A DNA stretch of 64,000 nt. Source: Burkholderiaceae bacterium. Its GTDB lineage: Bacteria; Pseudomonadota; Gammaproteobacteria; Burkholderiales; Burkholderiaceae_C. The stretch is taken from contig CAJYPV010000022.1 of the NCBI GenBank assembly GCA_913776825.1, positions 248,001 to 312,000 on the forward strand, given 5' to 3'. The notes beneath the pieces were generated by a model. That model ran no database searches and was not told where the DNA came from. It was given only the letters and a program-made list of their open reading frames with translations. Shown here piece by piece: positions 17,133 to 26,637 of the stretch. Both the position numbers and the translations under genes were made by a program. How positions within the stretch are numbered: the stretch's first letter is position 1; each line of letters begins with the position of its first letter.

Positions 17133-20100
17133 TTAGATCAGCGGCGTGTTGTTCACATCGTCGTCATGCAGCTTGGGCTTGTAGGCCGCCGCCAGCAGGT
17201 CGTTGTTGATGTGATCGGTGGACGCCGTCGTCGCCGTTGTCGTCGCCGTGCCCGCGGCGGCTGCCGTCCCCGCCGCTGCGGTGCCGCCGGAGGCCGCGGC
17301 CGAGCTGGCCGGGTCGCCGAGCAGGTGGCCGCTGGGCGCTGCCAGCAGATCGCCCAACTGCACCGTGGAGGCGCCGGTGGCGGTCTGCGAAGCACCGTCC
17401 TTGGCGAACCAGACGTCGGTCATCTCATGCGTGCTGCCATCCGCCTTGGTGAAGCTGGAGACCAGACCCAGGACGTTGCCGTTGTCCACCGCGTTGCCCT
17501 TCAGGGCATTCAGGTTGAGGTCGATGATCCCCAGTTCCGCCAGGCCCTTGAGCTCGCCGGCATCGGTCTTGCCGTCATGGTTGGCATCCACCCAGACCGA
17601 CAGCTTGTTGAAGGCCGCGTCCTGCGCATTGATGTGGCCATCGTGGTTGGTGTCCAGCGAGGCGAGGGCGGTGAAGCCGTCCGCACCCTTGTGACCATTG
17701 ACCACGGTGCCCGCGCCGAACAGTTCCGCGCCGCTGTTGATCTGGCCGTCGCCGTTCAGATCCATTGCCAGCAGACCGTCGTTGCCGCCCACCCAGCCCC
17801 ACTTGTTGGTGTGGCCGGTGTTGTTGACGTCGAAGTGCACGCCCTGGCTGGCCGACAGCGTCTGGATGCCATTGCCGTCCAGGTCCAGCACGATCGGGCT
17901 GGCCAGGAACGGGGCATTGATCTGCTCGTTGCTCCAGCCGGCCTTCTGATCCGAGGTCATCGCCAGCACCTGCTCCATGTTCATGGAGGCCAGATCCTGG
18001 GTTTCCCAGCCGACGAACTGATCCGAGGTCATGGCGACGATCTGATCCGTCGTCAGGCCCTGAATCTGGATCGAGGTCAGCGCCTTGATGTCTTCGGAGC
18101 CGAAGGCCAGGATCTGGTCGGTCGAGAAGGCATGCACCTGCGCCGAGGTCAGCGACATGAAGTGGCTGCTGGTCATCGCGCCGATGTCGTCGGTGGTCAG
18201 CGCCGCGATCTGGTCGGTGCCCAGGGCGCGGATCTGTGCCGTGCTGAACTCATGCACCTGGTCGGTCGTCAGCGCCGCGATCTGATCCGTGCCGAAGGCA
18301 TGGACCGCCGCCGTGCTCAGCGCATGGATGCCGGCAGTCGTGATCGAGGCGATGTCCCCGGTCTCGATGCCGATGATCTGCGCGCTGCTCACCGCGCCCC
18401 ATTGCGACGCGGTCAGGGCATGGATCTGGTCGGAGCTGAAGGCTTCGAAGTCCGCCGAGCCGAAGGCCTGCATGTTGGCGCTGCTGATGACCGCGAGGTC
18501 ACCGCTGTCCAACGCCGCCACCTGGTCGGTGGTCAGCGCATGCAGCTGGGCCGAGTTCAGGGCGAACACCTGGCCGGAGGTCAGGGCCTGCACATCGTCG
18601 GTCGCCATCTGGCTGATCTGCAGCGTGCTGAGCGACGCCACCTGCGCCGTCGACAGCGCCGCGATCTGGTTGGAGTCCAGCGCTTCCAGTTGAGCGCTGT
18701 CCAGCGAGCGGATCGCCAGGGTGCTCAGGGCGCGCAGGTCCACCGTCTCGAAGGCGGCCATCTGGTCGGTGGTCAGACCATCGACCTGGGCCGAGGTCAG
18801 CACCGCGGCCTGGGTCGAGCTCAGCGCCACGATCGCTTCGGTGCTCAGCGCGCCGATCTGGGCGGAGCCGAGGGCCTGGATCTGTGTCGAGGTCAGCGCG
18901 GCGACATCCTCGCTGGTCATCGTCGAGACCTGGGCCGTGGTCAGCGCCTGGATCTGGCTGTTGGTCAGCGCGCGGATCTGGCCGCTGGTCAGCGCATTCA
19001 GGTCGTCGCTGGTCAGGTTGGCGATCTGCGCGGTGGTGAAGGACTGCACCTGCGCCGTGGTCAGCGCGCCGATCTGGTCGGAGTTCAGCGCCTCCAGCTG
19101 AGCGCTGCTGAGCGCGCGCAGGGCGACGGTGGACAGCGACTTCAGATCACCGGATTCGATCACCGCCATCTGGTCGGTGGTCAGACCCAGCACCTGGGCC
19201 GAGCTGAGCGCCGCGACCTGGGTGGAGCTGAGCGCCACCACCGCGTCGGTCGCCAGCGCGCCGATCTGCGCCGAATTCAGGGCCTGGATCTGGTTGGAGC
19301 TGAAGGCCGCGACATCCTCGCTGGTCATCGTCGACACCTGGCCGGTGGTCAGGGACGCGACTTGCTGCGTGGTCAGCGCACGGACCTGGGCGCTGGTCAG
19401 CGCGTTCAGGTCATCGCTGCTCAGGTTGCTCAACTGGCCGGTGGTCAGCGACGAGACCTGCTGCGTGGTCAGCGCGGCGACCTGGTCGGAGCCGAGCGCG
19501 TCCAGCTGATCGCTGGTCAAGGCGCGCAGCGCGACGGTGGTCAGCGCCTTCAGGTCACCGGTTTCCACCGCGGCGATCTGGTCGGTCGTCAGGCCCGCGA
19601 CCTGGCGAGAGCCCAGCGCAGCGACCTGCAGCGAGCTCAGCGCGACGATCGCGTCCGTGGCCAGCGCGCCGATCTGGGCCGAGCCCATCGCGGCGATCTG
19701 CTGCGTGGTCAGCGCGGCGACATCGGCGGTTTCCATGCTGCCGATCTGGCCGGTCGTCAGGGCCGCGACCTGGGTGGTCGACAGCGCCTTGATCTGCGCG
19801 CTGGTCAGCGCGTTCAGGTCGTCGCTGCTCAGGTTGCTGATCTGGCCGGTGGTCAGGGCGGCGACCTGGTTGGTCGTCAGGGCGGCGATCTGGTCGCTGT
19901 TCAGCGCGTCCAGCTCGGCCGTGGTCAGTGCAGCGACCTGGCCGGTGGTCAGGGCGCGCAACTGGCCGGTGGTCAGCGCGGCGAAGTCATCGGTGGCCAG
20001 CTGCGAGACCTGGGTGGTCGTCAGCGACGACACCTGGGCACTGGTCAGCGCCTGCACCTGGTCGGAGGCCAGCGCTTCCAGCTGATCGCTGGTCAGCGCA

Positions 20101-23100
20101 CGCAGCGCGAGGGTGGACAGGGACTTCAGATCACCCGATTCGATCGCGGCGATCTGGTCGGTCGTCAGACCGGCGACCTGACGCGAGCTCAGCGAGGCGA
20201 CCTGGCCGGAGGTCAGGGCCACGACCGCATCGGTGCTCAGAGCGCCGACCTGGGCCGAGCTGAGCGCGGCGACCTGGTTGGTGGTGAGCGACTGCACGTC
20301 ATCGCTGGTCATGGTCGACACCTGACCGGTGGTCAGCGCGGCCACCTGCTGGGTCGACAGCGCGCGGATCTGGGCGCTGGTCAGCGCATTCAGGTCATCG
20401 CTGGTCAGGTTGCTCACCTGGCCGGTGGTCAGCGCAGCGACCTGCTGGGTCGTCAGCGCGGCGACCTGGTCGGAACCCAGCGCTTCCAGTTGGGCGGAGC
20501 TCAGGGCCTGCAGCGCATTGGTGGTCAGCGACTTGAGATCGCCGGTTTCCAGTGCGGCAACCTGATCGGTCGTCAGACCCAGCACCTGGCGGCTGCCGAG
20601 CGCGCCGACCTGGCCGGAGGTCATCGCCACGATCGCCTCGGTGCTCAGCGCGCCGATCTGGGCGGAGCTGAGCGCGGCGACCTGTTGCGAGGTCAGCGCA
20701 GCCACATCGTCCGAGGCCATGGTGCTGACCTGGCCGGTGGTCAGGGCGGCGACCTGTTGGGTCGACAGCGCCTTGATCTGGGCGCTGGTCAGCGCATTCA
20801 GGTCGTCGCTGGACAGGTTGGCGACCTGGCCGGTGGTCAGTGCGCCGACTTGCGCGGTGGTCAGGGCGGCGATCTGGTCGGAGCCCAGCGCATCGATCTG
20901 GTCGGTGCCCAGGGAGCGCAGCGCCACCGTCGACATCGCCTTCAGGTCGCCGGTTTCGATGGCGGCCATCTGGTCGGTCGTCAGGCCGGCCACCTGCTTG
21001 GTCGTCAGCGCGGCGAACTGGCCGGAACCCAGCGCCACGATCGCGTCGGTGCTCAGCGCGCCGATCTGGCCGGAACTCATCGCCGCGACTTGCGCGGTGG
21101 TGAGCGAGGCGACGTCGTCGCTGGTCATGGTCGAGACCTGGCCGGTCGTCAGCGCGGCGACCTGCGCGGTGCTCAGCGCCTTGATCTGGCCGCTGGTCAG
21201 CGCATTCAGGTCATCGCTGGACAGGTTGCTCACCTGGCCGGTGGTCAGGGCCGCGACCTGCTGCGTCGTCAACGCCGCGATCTGGTCGGAGCCCAGCGCA
21301 TCCAGCTGGCTGCTGTCGAGCGCCCGCAGCGCGGTGGACGACAGCGACTTCAGGTCCGCGGTTTCCAGCGCCGCCATCTGGTCGGTGGTCAGGCCGGCGA
21401 CCTGCTTCGTGGTCAGCGCCGCGACCTGGGTGGAGCCCAGCGCGACGATCGCCTCGGTGCTCAGCGCACCGACCTGGCCGGAGCTCAGCGCCGCGATCTG
21501 GTTGGTGGTCAGCGCGGCCACATCGGCCGATTCCATGCTGCTGATCTGACCGGTCGTCAGGGCCGCGACCTGGGCGGTCGTCAGCGCCTTGATCTGGCCG
21601 CTGGTCAGCGCATTCAGGTCGTCGCTGGTCAGGTTGCTGATCTGGCCGGTGGTCAGGGCGGCGACCTGGTTGGTCGTCAGGGCGGCGATCTGATCGCTGC
21701 CCAGCGCCTCCAGTTCGGCGGAGCTCAGCGCAGCGACCTGACCGCTGGTCAGCGCACGCAGCTGGGCCGTGGTCATTGCGGCGAAGTCATCGGTGGCCAG
21801 TTGCGAGACCTGGGCGGTCGTCAGCGCGGCCACCTGCACGGTGCTCAGCGCCTGGACCTGGTCGGAGCTCAGCGCTTCCAGCTGGTCGCTGGTCAGCGCC
21901 CGCAGGGCCACGGTGGACAGCGCCTTCAGATCACCGGATTCGATCGCGGCGATCTGGTCGGTCGTCAGACCGGCGACCTGGCGCGAGCTCAGCGAGGCGA
22001 CCTGGCCCGAGGTCAGGGCCACGACGGCATCGGTGCTCAGCGCGCCGACCTGGGCCGAGCTGAGCGCGGCCACCTGGGCGGTGGTGAGCGACTGCACATC
22101 GTCGCTGGTCATGGTGGAGATCTGGCCGGTCGTCAGCGCGGCGACCTGCGCGGTGCTCAGCGCCTTGATCTGGCCGCTGGTCAGCGCGTTCAGGTCATCG
22201 CTGCTCAGGTTGGCGACCTGGCCGGTGGACAGGGCGGCGACCTGGGTGGTCGACAGCGCGGCGATCTGGTCGGAGCCCAGCGCATCGAGCTGGCTGCTGT
22301 CCAGCGCGCGGATGGCCGCGGTCGACAGCGCCTTCACATCGCCGGATTCCAGCGCGGCCATCTGGTCGGTGGTCAGACCGGCGACCTGACGGCTGGTCAG
22401 CGCAGCGACCTGCACCGAGCTCAGCGCGACGACCGCATCGGTCGACAGCGCGCCGACCTGGCCGGAGCTGAGCGCGGCCACCTGGCCGGTGGCCAGGGCG
22501 GCGACATCCTCGCTGGTCATGGTCGAGACCTGGCCGGTCGTCAGCGCGGCGACCTGCTGGGTCGACAGCGCGCGGATCTGGCCGCTGGTCAGGGCATTCA
22601 GGTCATCGCTGGTCAGGTTGGCGACCTGGCCGGTGCTCAGCGCGGAGACCTGCAGGGTCGACAGCGCTTCGATCTGGTCGGAGCCGAGCGCATTCAACTG
22701 GTCGCTGGTCAGGGCGCGCAGCGCGGCGCTGTTGAGCGCGCGCAGGTCACCGGTTTCCAGCGCGGCGACCTGGTCGGTCGTCAGGCCGGCCACCTGCTTG
22801 GTGGTCAGCGCGCCGACCTGGGCCGAGGTCAGGGCGACCACGGCGTCGGTGGACAGCGCACCCACCTGACCCGAGCCCAGGGCCTGGATCTGGTTGGTGG
22901 TGAGGGCGGCGACATCGTCGCTGGTCATGGTCGAGACCTGACCGGTCGTCAGTGCGGCGACCTGCGCGGTGCTCAGGGCCTTGATCTGGCCGCTGGTCAG
23001 CGCATTCAGGTCATCGCTGGACAGGTTGGCGATCTGGCCGGTGGTCAGCGAGGCGACCTGCACCGTCGACAGCGCGGCGATCTGGTCGGAACCCAGCGCA

Positions 23101-26100
23101 TCCAGCTGGCTGCTGTCCAGGGCGCGCAGGGCGACGGTGGACAGGGCCTTGATGTCGCCGGTTTCGAGCGCGGCCATCTGGTCGGTCGTCAGACCGGCCA
23201 CCTGGCGGCTGCTGAGCGCGCCGACCTGCGACGAGCTGAGCGCCGCCACGTTGTCGGTGCTCAGGGCAGCGATCTGGCCGGAGCTGAGGGCGGCGACTTG
23301 AGCCGTCGTCAGCGCCTGCACGTCGGCGCTTTCCATGCCGGCGATCTGGGCGGTGGTCAGGGCGGCGACCTGCGCGGTCGACAGGGCGCGGATCTGCGCG
23401 CTGCCCAGGGCGTTCAGGTCATCGGTGGCGAGTGCCACCACTTGCTGGGTGCTCAGCGCGGCGACTTGCGCGGTCGTCAGGGCGGCCACCTGGTCGGAGC
23501 TCAGGGCATCGATCTGGTCGGTCGTCAGGGCGCGCAGGGCTTGCGTGCTCAGGGCCTTCACATCGACGGTCTCGATGGCGCCGACCTGGTCGGTGGTCAG
23601 GCCGCCGACCTGGCGGGTGTTCAGCGGGGCGATCTGGGACGAGCTCAGCGCGGCGACGTTTTCGGTCGACAGGGCGCCGACCTGGCCGGAGCTCAGCGCC
23701 GCGATCTGGGCGGTGCTCAGGGCCTGGACGTCGTCGCTGGTCATCGTCGAGACCTGCGCGGTGGTCAGCGCGGCGACCTGGGCGGTGCTCAGCGCCTTGA
23801 TCTGGGCGCTGGTCAATGCATTCAGGTCATCGCTGGAGAGGTTGGCGATCTGGGCGGTGGACAGCGCGGCGACCTGGGCGGTCGACAGTGCGGCGATCTG
23901 GTCGGAGCCCAGCGCATCGAGCTGGCTGCTGTCCAGCGCGCGGATGGCGGCGGAAGACAGGGCGCGGAGGTCGCCGGTCTCCATGGCGGCCATCTGGTCG
24001 GTCGTCAGACCGGCGATCTGGCGGGTGCTCAGCGCGCCGACCTGGCCCGAGGTCAGGGCCACGATGTTGTCGGTGGAGAGGGCACCGATCTGCGACGAGC
24101 TCAGCGCCTGCACCTGCGCCGAGGTCAGCGCCTGCACGTCGGCGCTTTCCATGCCGGCGATCTGGGCGGTGGTCAGCGCGGCGATCTGGGCGGTGCCCAG
24201 GGCGCGGATCTGGGCGCTGCCCAATGCATTCAGGTCATCGGTGGCCATCGCGGCCACCTGGCCGGTGGTCAGCGCGGCGACCTGGCCGGTCGTCAGCGCG
24301 CCGACCTGGTCGGAATTCAGCGCATCGAACTGGTCGGTGCTCAGCGAGCGGATGGCGGCGGTGGACAGCGCGCGCAGGTCACCGGTTTCCAGCGCGGCGA
24401 CCTGGTCGGTCGTCAGGCCGGCGATCTGCTTCGTGCTCAGCGCGGCCACCTGGCCGGAGGTCAGCGCAGCGACGTTTTCGGTCGACAGCGCGCCCATCTG
24501 GGTCGAGCTCAGCGCAGCGACCTGACCGGTGGTCAGGGCCTGCACATCGGCGCTTTCCATGCTGTGGACCTGGTCGGTCGACAGCGCGGCGATCTGGGAG
24601 GTGCCCAGCGCGCGGATCTGGGCGCTGCCCAGGGCATTGAGGTCATCGGTGGCCATGCCGGCGACCTGGCCGGTCGTCAGCGCGGCGATCTGGCCGGTGG
24701 TCAGGGCGCCGACCTGGTCGGAATTCAGCGCCGCGAACTGGTCGGTGGTCAGCGAGCGGATCGCGCCGGTGGACATGGCACGCAGGTCGCCGGTTTCCAG
24801 GGCGGCCATCTGGTCGGTCGACAGACCGGCGATCTGGCGGGTGCTCAGCGCGGCGACCTGGCTGGAGCTCAGCGCGGCGATGTTGTCGGTGGACAGGGCG
24901 CCGACCTGGGCCGAGCTCAGCGCCTGCACCTGGGCGGTGCTGAAGGCCTGCACATCGGCGCTTTCCATGCCGGCCACCTGCGCGGTGGTCAGCGCGGCGA
25001 CCTGGGCGGTGCCCAGCGCGCGGATCTGGGCGCTGCCCAGGGCATTCAGGTCATCGGTGGCCATCGCGGCCACCTGGCCGGTGGTCAGCGCGGCGACCTG
25101 GCCGGTCGTCAGCGCACCGACCTGGTCGGAATTCAGCGCATCGAACTGGTCGGTCGTCAGCGAGCGGATCGCGGTGGTGGACAGCGCCCGCAGGTCGCCG
25201 GATTCGATCGCGGCGACCTGGTCGGTCGACAGGCCGGCCAGCTGGCGGCTGCTCAGCGCGGCGACCTGGGCCGAGCCCAGCGCCACGATGGCGTCGGTGC
25301 TCAGCGCGGCGACCTGGGCGGAACTCAGGGCCTGGATCTGGCCGGTGGTCAGCGCCTGCACATCGGCGGTTTCCATGCCGGCGACCTGGGCGGTCGACAG
25401 GGCCGCCACCTGGGCGGTGCCGAGCGCGCGGATCTGGCTGCTGTTCAGCGCATTCAGGTCATCGGTGGACAGCACCGCGACCTGGCCGGTCGTCAGCGCG
25501 GCGACCTGGGTGGAGCTGAGCGCGGACACCTGGTCCGAATTCAGCGCTTCGAATTGGTCGGTCGACAAGGCACGCAGGGTGCTGGTCGAGATGGCCTTCA
25601 TGTCGTCCGAGCTGATCGCGGCGATCTGGTCGGTCGTCAGGCCCTTGATCTGGGTGGACGAGAGCGCGCCGATCTGGCCGGAGCTCATCGCCTCGATGGA
25701 ATCGGAGCTCAGCGCGCCCAGCTGGCTGGAGCTGAAGGCGCGGATCTGGGCGGTCGTCAGCGCCTGCACGTCCTCGCTGGCGAAGCCGCCGAGCTGGTCG
25801 GTCGTCAGGGCGGCCAGTTGGGCGGTGGTGATGGCGCGGATCTGCGTGGTGTCCAGCGCGGCGATTTCATCGCTGCTGAACTGACGGATCTGGGCGGTGC
25901 TCAGCGCATTGATCTGCGCGGTGGTCAGCGCGGCGATCTGGTCGGAATTCAGGGCGGCGATCTGGTCGGTGCCCAGCGACTTCACCGCGGCGGTGTTGAG
26001 CGAATGGACCGCATCCGAGGTCAGCGCCGCAGCTTGATCGGAGGTCAGCGCGCCCGCCTGGGTGCTGGTGATGGCTTGCGCCTGCTGGGTGGTCAGGGCG

Positions 26101-26621
26101 GCCACGCCTTCGGTCGAGATCGCGGCGACCTGCTGCGAGTTCAGCGCCTTGATCTGATCGGTCTTGAGCGCCTGGAGGTCGTCCGAGGCCATGGTGCCGA
26201 TCAGGCTGGTCGAGATCGCGGCGACCTGCTGGGAGCTCAGCGAGCGGATCTGGTCGGAGCCCAGCGCATTCAGGTCGTCCGATTCCAGGCCGCGCACCTG
26301 CTGGGTGCTGAGCGAGCCGACCTGGCGGGTGGTCATGCTGCCGAACTGGTCGGAGCCGAGCGAATTCAGCTGCTCGGTGCTGAAGGTGCGGATCGCCGCG
26401 GTGCTCAGCGCGCGCAGGTCATCGGATTCGATCGCCGCGATGTTGCTGGTCGTGAAGAACGACACGGCGCGGGTGCCCAGGCTGGCGAACTGGGCGGTCG
26501 TCAGCGCCTGGAACTGGTCCGAGGTGAAGGCGGCCCAGTCTTCGCTGGTCAATCGGGCGAGCGTCGTCGACGTCAGCGCCTGAATCTGGTCGGTGGACAG
26601 GTTGGTAATCAGCGATGCCAT
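17133..26621 (-). CDS. Giant octapeptide-repeat protein A with EF-hand-like C-terminal domain
   Basis: The 3162-aa product starts at ATG 26621, with CGGAG 7-11 bp upstream; an ATG at 26657 is less likely. MASLITN is followed by 362 consecutive octads (residues 8-2903), consensus L-[ST]-[ST]-x-Q-[VIL]-x-A, then a 259-residue domain. That domain has acidic loops of EF-hand type (DLDGNG about residue 2913, DLNGDGQINSG 2954, DTNHDGHINAQD 2990, DANHDGKTDAGE 3012), an Ala/Thr/Gly-rich linker and the tail NNTPLI. No signal peptide and no GGxGxDxxx nonapeptides are seen. The C-terminal domain is the type often joined to RTX exoproteins, suggesting type I export and calcium-dependent folding. The repeat is Ser/Thr-rich and glycosyltransferase genes lie downstream. 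A filament, adhesin or surface-layer role is inference. A stop-free antisense frame covers the gene but is a repeat artefact. Confidence 0.88.
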   Translation of the reverse strand: MASLITNLSTDQIQALTSTTLARLTSEDWAAFTSDQFQALTTAQFASLGTRAVSFFTTSNIAAIESDDLRALSTAAIRTFSTEQLNSLGSDQFGSMTTRQVGSLSTQQVRGLESDDLNALGSDQIRSLSSQQVAAISTSLIGTMASDDLQALKTDQIKALNSQQVAAISTEGVAALTTQQAQAITSTQAGALTSDQAAALTSDAVHSLNTAAVKSLGTDQIAALNSDQIAALTTAQINALSTAQIRQFSSDEIAALDTTQIRAITTAQLAALTTDQLGGFASEDVQALTTAQIRAFSSSQLGALSSDSIEAMSSGQIGALSSTQIKGLTTDQIAAISSDDMKAISTSTLRALSTDQFEALNSDQVSALSSTQVAALTTGQVAVLSTDDLNALNSSQIRALGTAQVAALSTAQVAGMETADVQALTTGQIQALSSAQVAALSTDAIVALGSAQVAALSSRQLAGLSTDQVAAIESGDLRALSTTAIRSLTTDQFDALNSDQVGALTTGQVAALTTGQVAAMATDDLNALGSAQIRALGTAQVAALTTAQVAGMESADVQAFSTAQVQALSSAQVGALSTDNIAALSSSQVAALSTRQIAGLSTDQMAALETGDLRAMSTGAIRSLTTDQFAALNSDQVGALTTGQIAALTTGQVAGMATDDLNALGSAQIRALGTSQIAALSTDQVHSMESADVQALTTGQVAALSSTQMGALSTENVAALTSGQVAALSTKQIAGLTTDQVAALETGDLRALSTAAIRSLSTDQFDALNSDQVGALTTGQVAALTTGQVAAMATDDLNALGSAQIRALGTAQIAALTTAQIAGMESADVQALTSAQVQALSSSQIGALSTDNIVALTSGQVGALSTRQIAGLTTDQMAAMETGDLRALSSAAIRALDSSQLDALGSDQIAALSTAQVAALSTAQIANLSSDDLNALTSAQIKALSTAQVAALTTAQVSTMTSDDVQALSTAQIAALSSGQVGALSTENVAALSSSQIAPLNTRQVGGLTTDQVGAIETVDVKALSTQALRALTTDQIDALSSDQVAALTTAQVAALSTQQVVALATDDLNALGSAQIRALSTAQVAALTTAQIAGMESADVQALTTAQVAALSSGQIAALSTDNVAALSSSQVGALSSRQVAGLTTDQMAALETGDIKALSTVALRALDSSQLDALGSDQIAALSTVQVASLTTGQIANLSSDDLNALTSGQIKALSTAQVAALTTGQVSTMTSDDVAALTTNQIQALGSGQVGALSTDAVVALTSAQVGALTTKQVAGLTTDQVAALETGDLRALNSAALRALTSDQLNALGSDQIEALSTLQVSALSTGQVANLTSDDLNALTSGQIRALSTQQVAALTTGQVSTMTSEDVAALATGQVAALSSGQVGALSTDAVVALSSVQVAALTSRQVAGLTTDQMAALESGDVKALSTAAIRALDSSQLDALGSDQIAALSTTQVAALSTGQVANLSSDDLNALTSGQIKALSTAQVAALTTGQISTMTSDDVQSLTTAQVAALSSAQVGALSTDAVVALTSGQVASLSSRQVAGLTTDQIAAIESGDLKALSTVALRALTSDQLEALSSDQVQALSTVQVAALTTAQVSQLATDDFAAMTTAQLRALTSGQVAALSSAELEALGSDQIAALTTNQVAALTTGQISNLTSDDLNALTSGQIKALTTAQVAALTTGQISSMESADVAALTTNQIAALSSGQVGALSTEAIVALGSTQVAALTTKQVAGLTTDQMAALETADLKSLSSTALRALDSSQLDALGSDQIAALTTQQVAALTTGQVSNLSSDDLNALTSGQIKALSTAQVAALTTGQVSTMTSDDVASLTTAQVAAMSSGQIGALSTDAIVALGSGQFAALTTKQVAGLTTDQMAAIETGDLKAMSTVALRSLGTDQIDALGSDQIAALTTAQVGALTTGQVANLSSDDLNALTSAQIKALSTQQVAALTTGQVSTMASDDVAALTSQQVAALSSAQIGALSTEAIVAMTSGQVGALGSRQVLGLTTDQVAALETGDLKSLTTNALQALSSAQLEALGSDQVAALTTQQVAALTTGQVSNLTSDDLNALTSAQIRALSTQQVAALTTGQVSTMTSDDVQSLTTNQVAALSSAQVGALSTDAVVALTSGQVASLSSRQVAGLTTDQIAAIESGDLKSLSTLALRALTSDQLEALASDQVQALTSAQVSSLTTTQVSQLATDDFAALTTGQLRALTTGQVAALTTAELDALNSDQIAALTTNQVAALTTGQISNLSSDDLNALTSAQIKALSTTQVAALTTGQIGSMETADVAALTTQQIAAMGSAQIGALATDAIVALSSLQVAALGSRQVAGLTTDQIAAVETGDLKALTTVALRALTSDQLDALGSDQVAALTTQQVSSLTTGQLSNLSSDDLNALTSAQVRALTTQQVASLTTGQVSTMTSEDVAAFSSNQIQALNSAQIGALATDAVVALSSTQVAALSSAQVLGLTTDQMAVIESGDLKSLSTVALRALSSAQLEALNSDQIGALTTAQVQSFTTAQIANLTSDDLNALTSGQIRALTNSQIQALTTAQVSTMTSEDVAALTSTQIQALGSAQIGALSTEAIVALSSTQAAVLTSAQVDGLTTDQMAAFETVDLRALSTLAIRSLDSAQLEALDSNQIAALSTAQVASLSTLQISQMATDDVQALTSGQVFALNSAQLHALTTDQVAALDSGDLAVISSANMQAFGSADFEAFSSDQIHALTASQWGAVSSAQIIGIETGDIASITTAGIHALSTAAVHAFGTDQIAALTTDQVHEFSTAQIRALGTDQIAALTTDDIGAMTSSHFMSLTSAQVHAFSTDQILAFGSEDIKALTSIQIQGLTTDQIVAMTSDQFVGWETQDLASMNMEQVLAMTSDQKAGWSNEQINAPFLASPIVLDLDGNGIQTLSASQGVHFDVNNTGHTNKWGWVGGNDGLLAMDLNGDGQINSGAELFGAGTVVNGHKGADGFTALASLDTNHDGHINAQDAAFNKLSVWVDANHDGKTDAGELKGLAELGIIDLNLNALKGNAVDNGNVLGLVSSFTKADGSTHEMTDVWFAKDGASQTATGASTVQLGDLLAAPSGHLLGDPASSAAASGGTAAAGTAAAAGTATTTATTASTDHINNDLLAAAYKPKLHDDDVNNTPLI
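17913..26600 (-). repeat. 362-copy 24-bp coding repeat with 408-bp (17-octad) superrepeat
   Basis: The region is exactly 362 x 24 bp. Eighteen second-order repeats span 18753-26432: sixteen of 17 octads (408 bp) and two of 24 octads (576 bp, at 21369-21944 and 19569-20144). Within a 17-octad unit, octads 1, 7 and 11 carry Asp instead of Gln (for example LETGDLRA, MATDDLNA, MESADVQA), octad 2 ends in A[IL]RA or RS, and octad 14 has Ala or Asn (LSTDNIAA). The last 35 octads (17913-18752) and the first three superrepeats are more divergent than the middle. Confidence 0.88.
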
Positions 26622-26637
26622 CTTGGAGCTCCGTGGG

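Noticed and set aside
17133-17912. Classical RTX toxin
   Set aside because: The EF-hand-like loops are present but no tandem GGxGxDxxx nonapeptides, acyltransferase or exporter genes are seen, so the toxin label is not supported.
17913-26600. CRISPR array or other direct-repeat element
   Set aside because: The 24-bp periodicity is coding and contiguous, with no spacers of constant length between identical repeats and no cas genes nearby.
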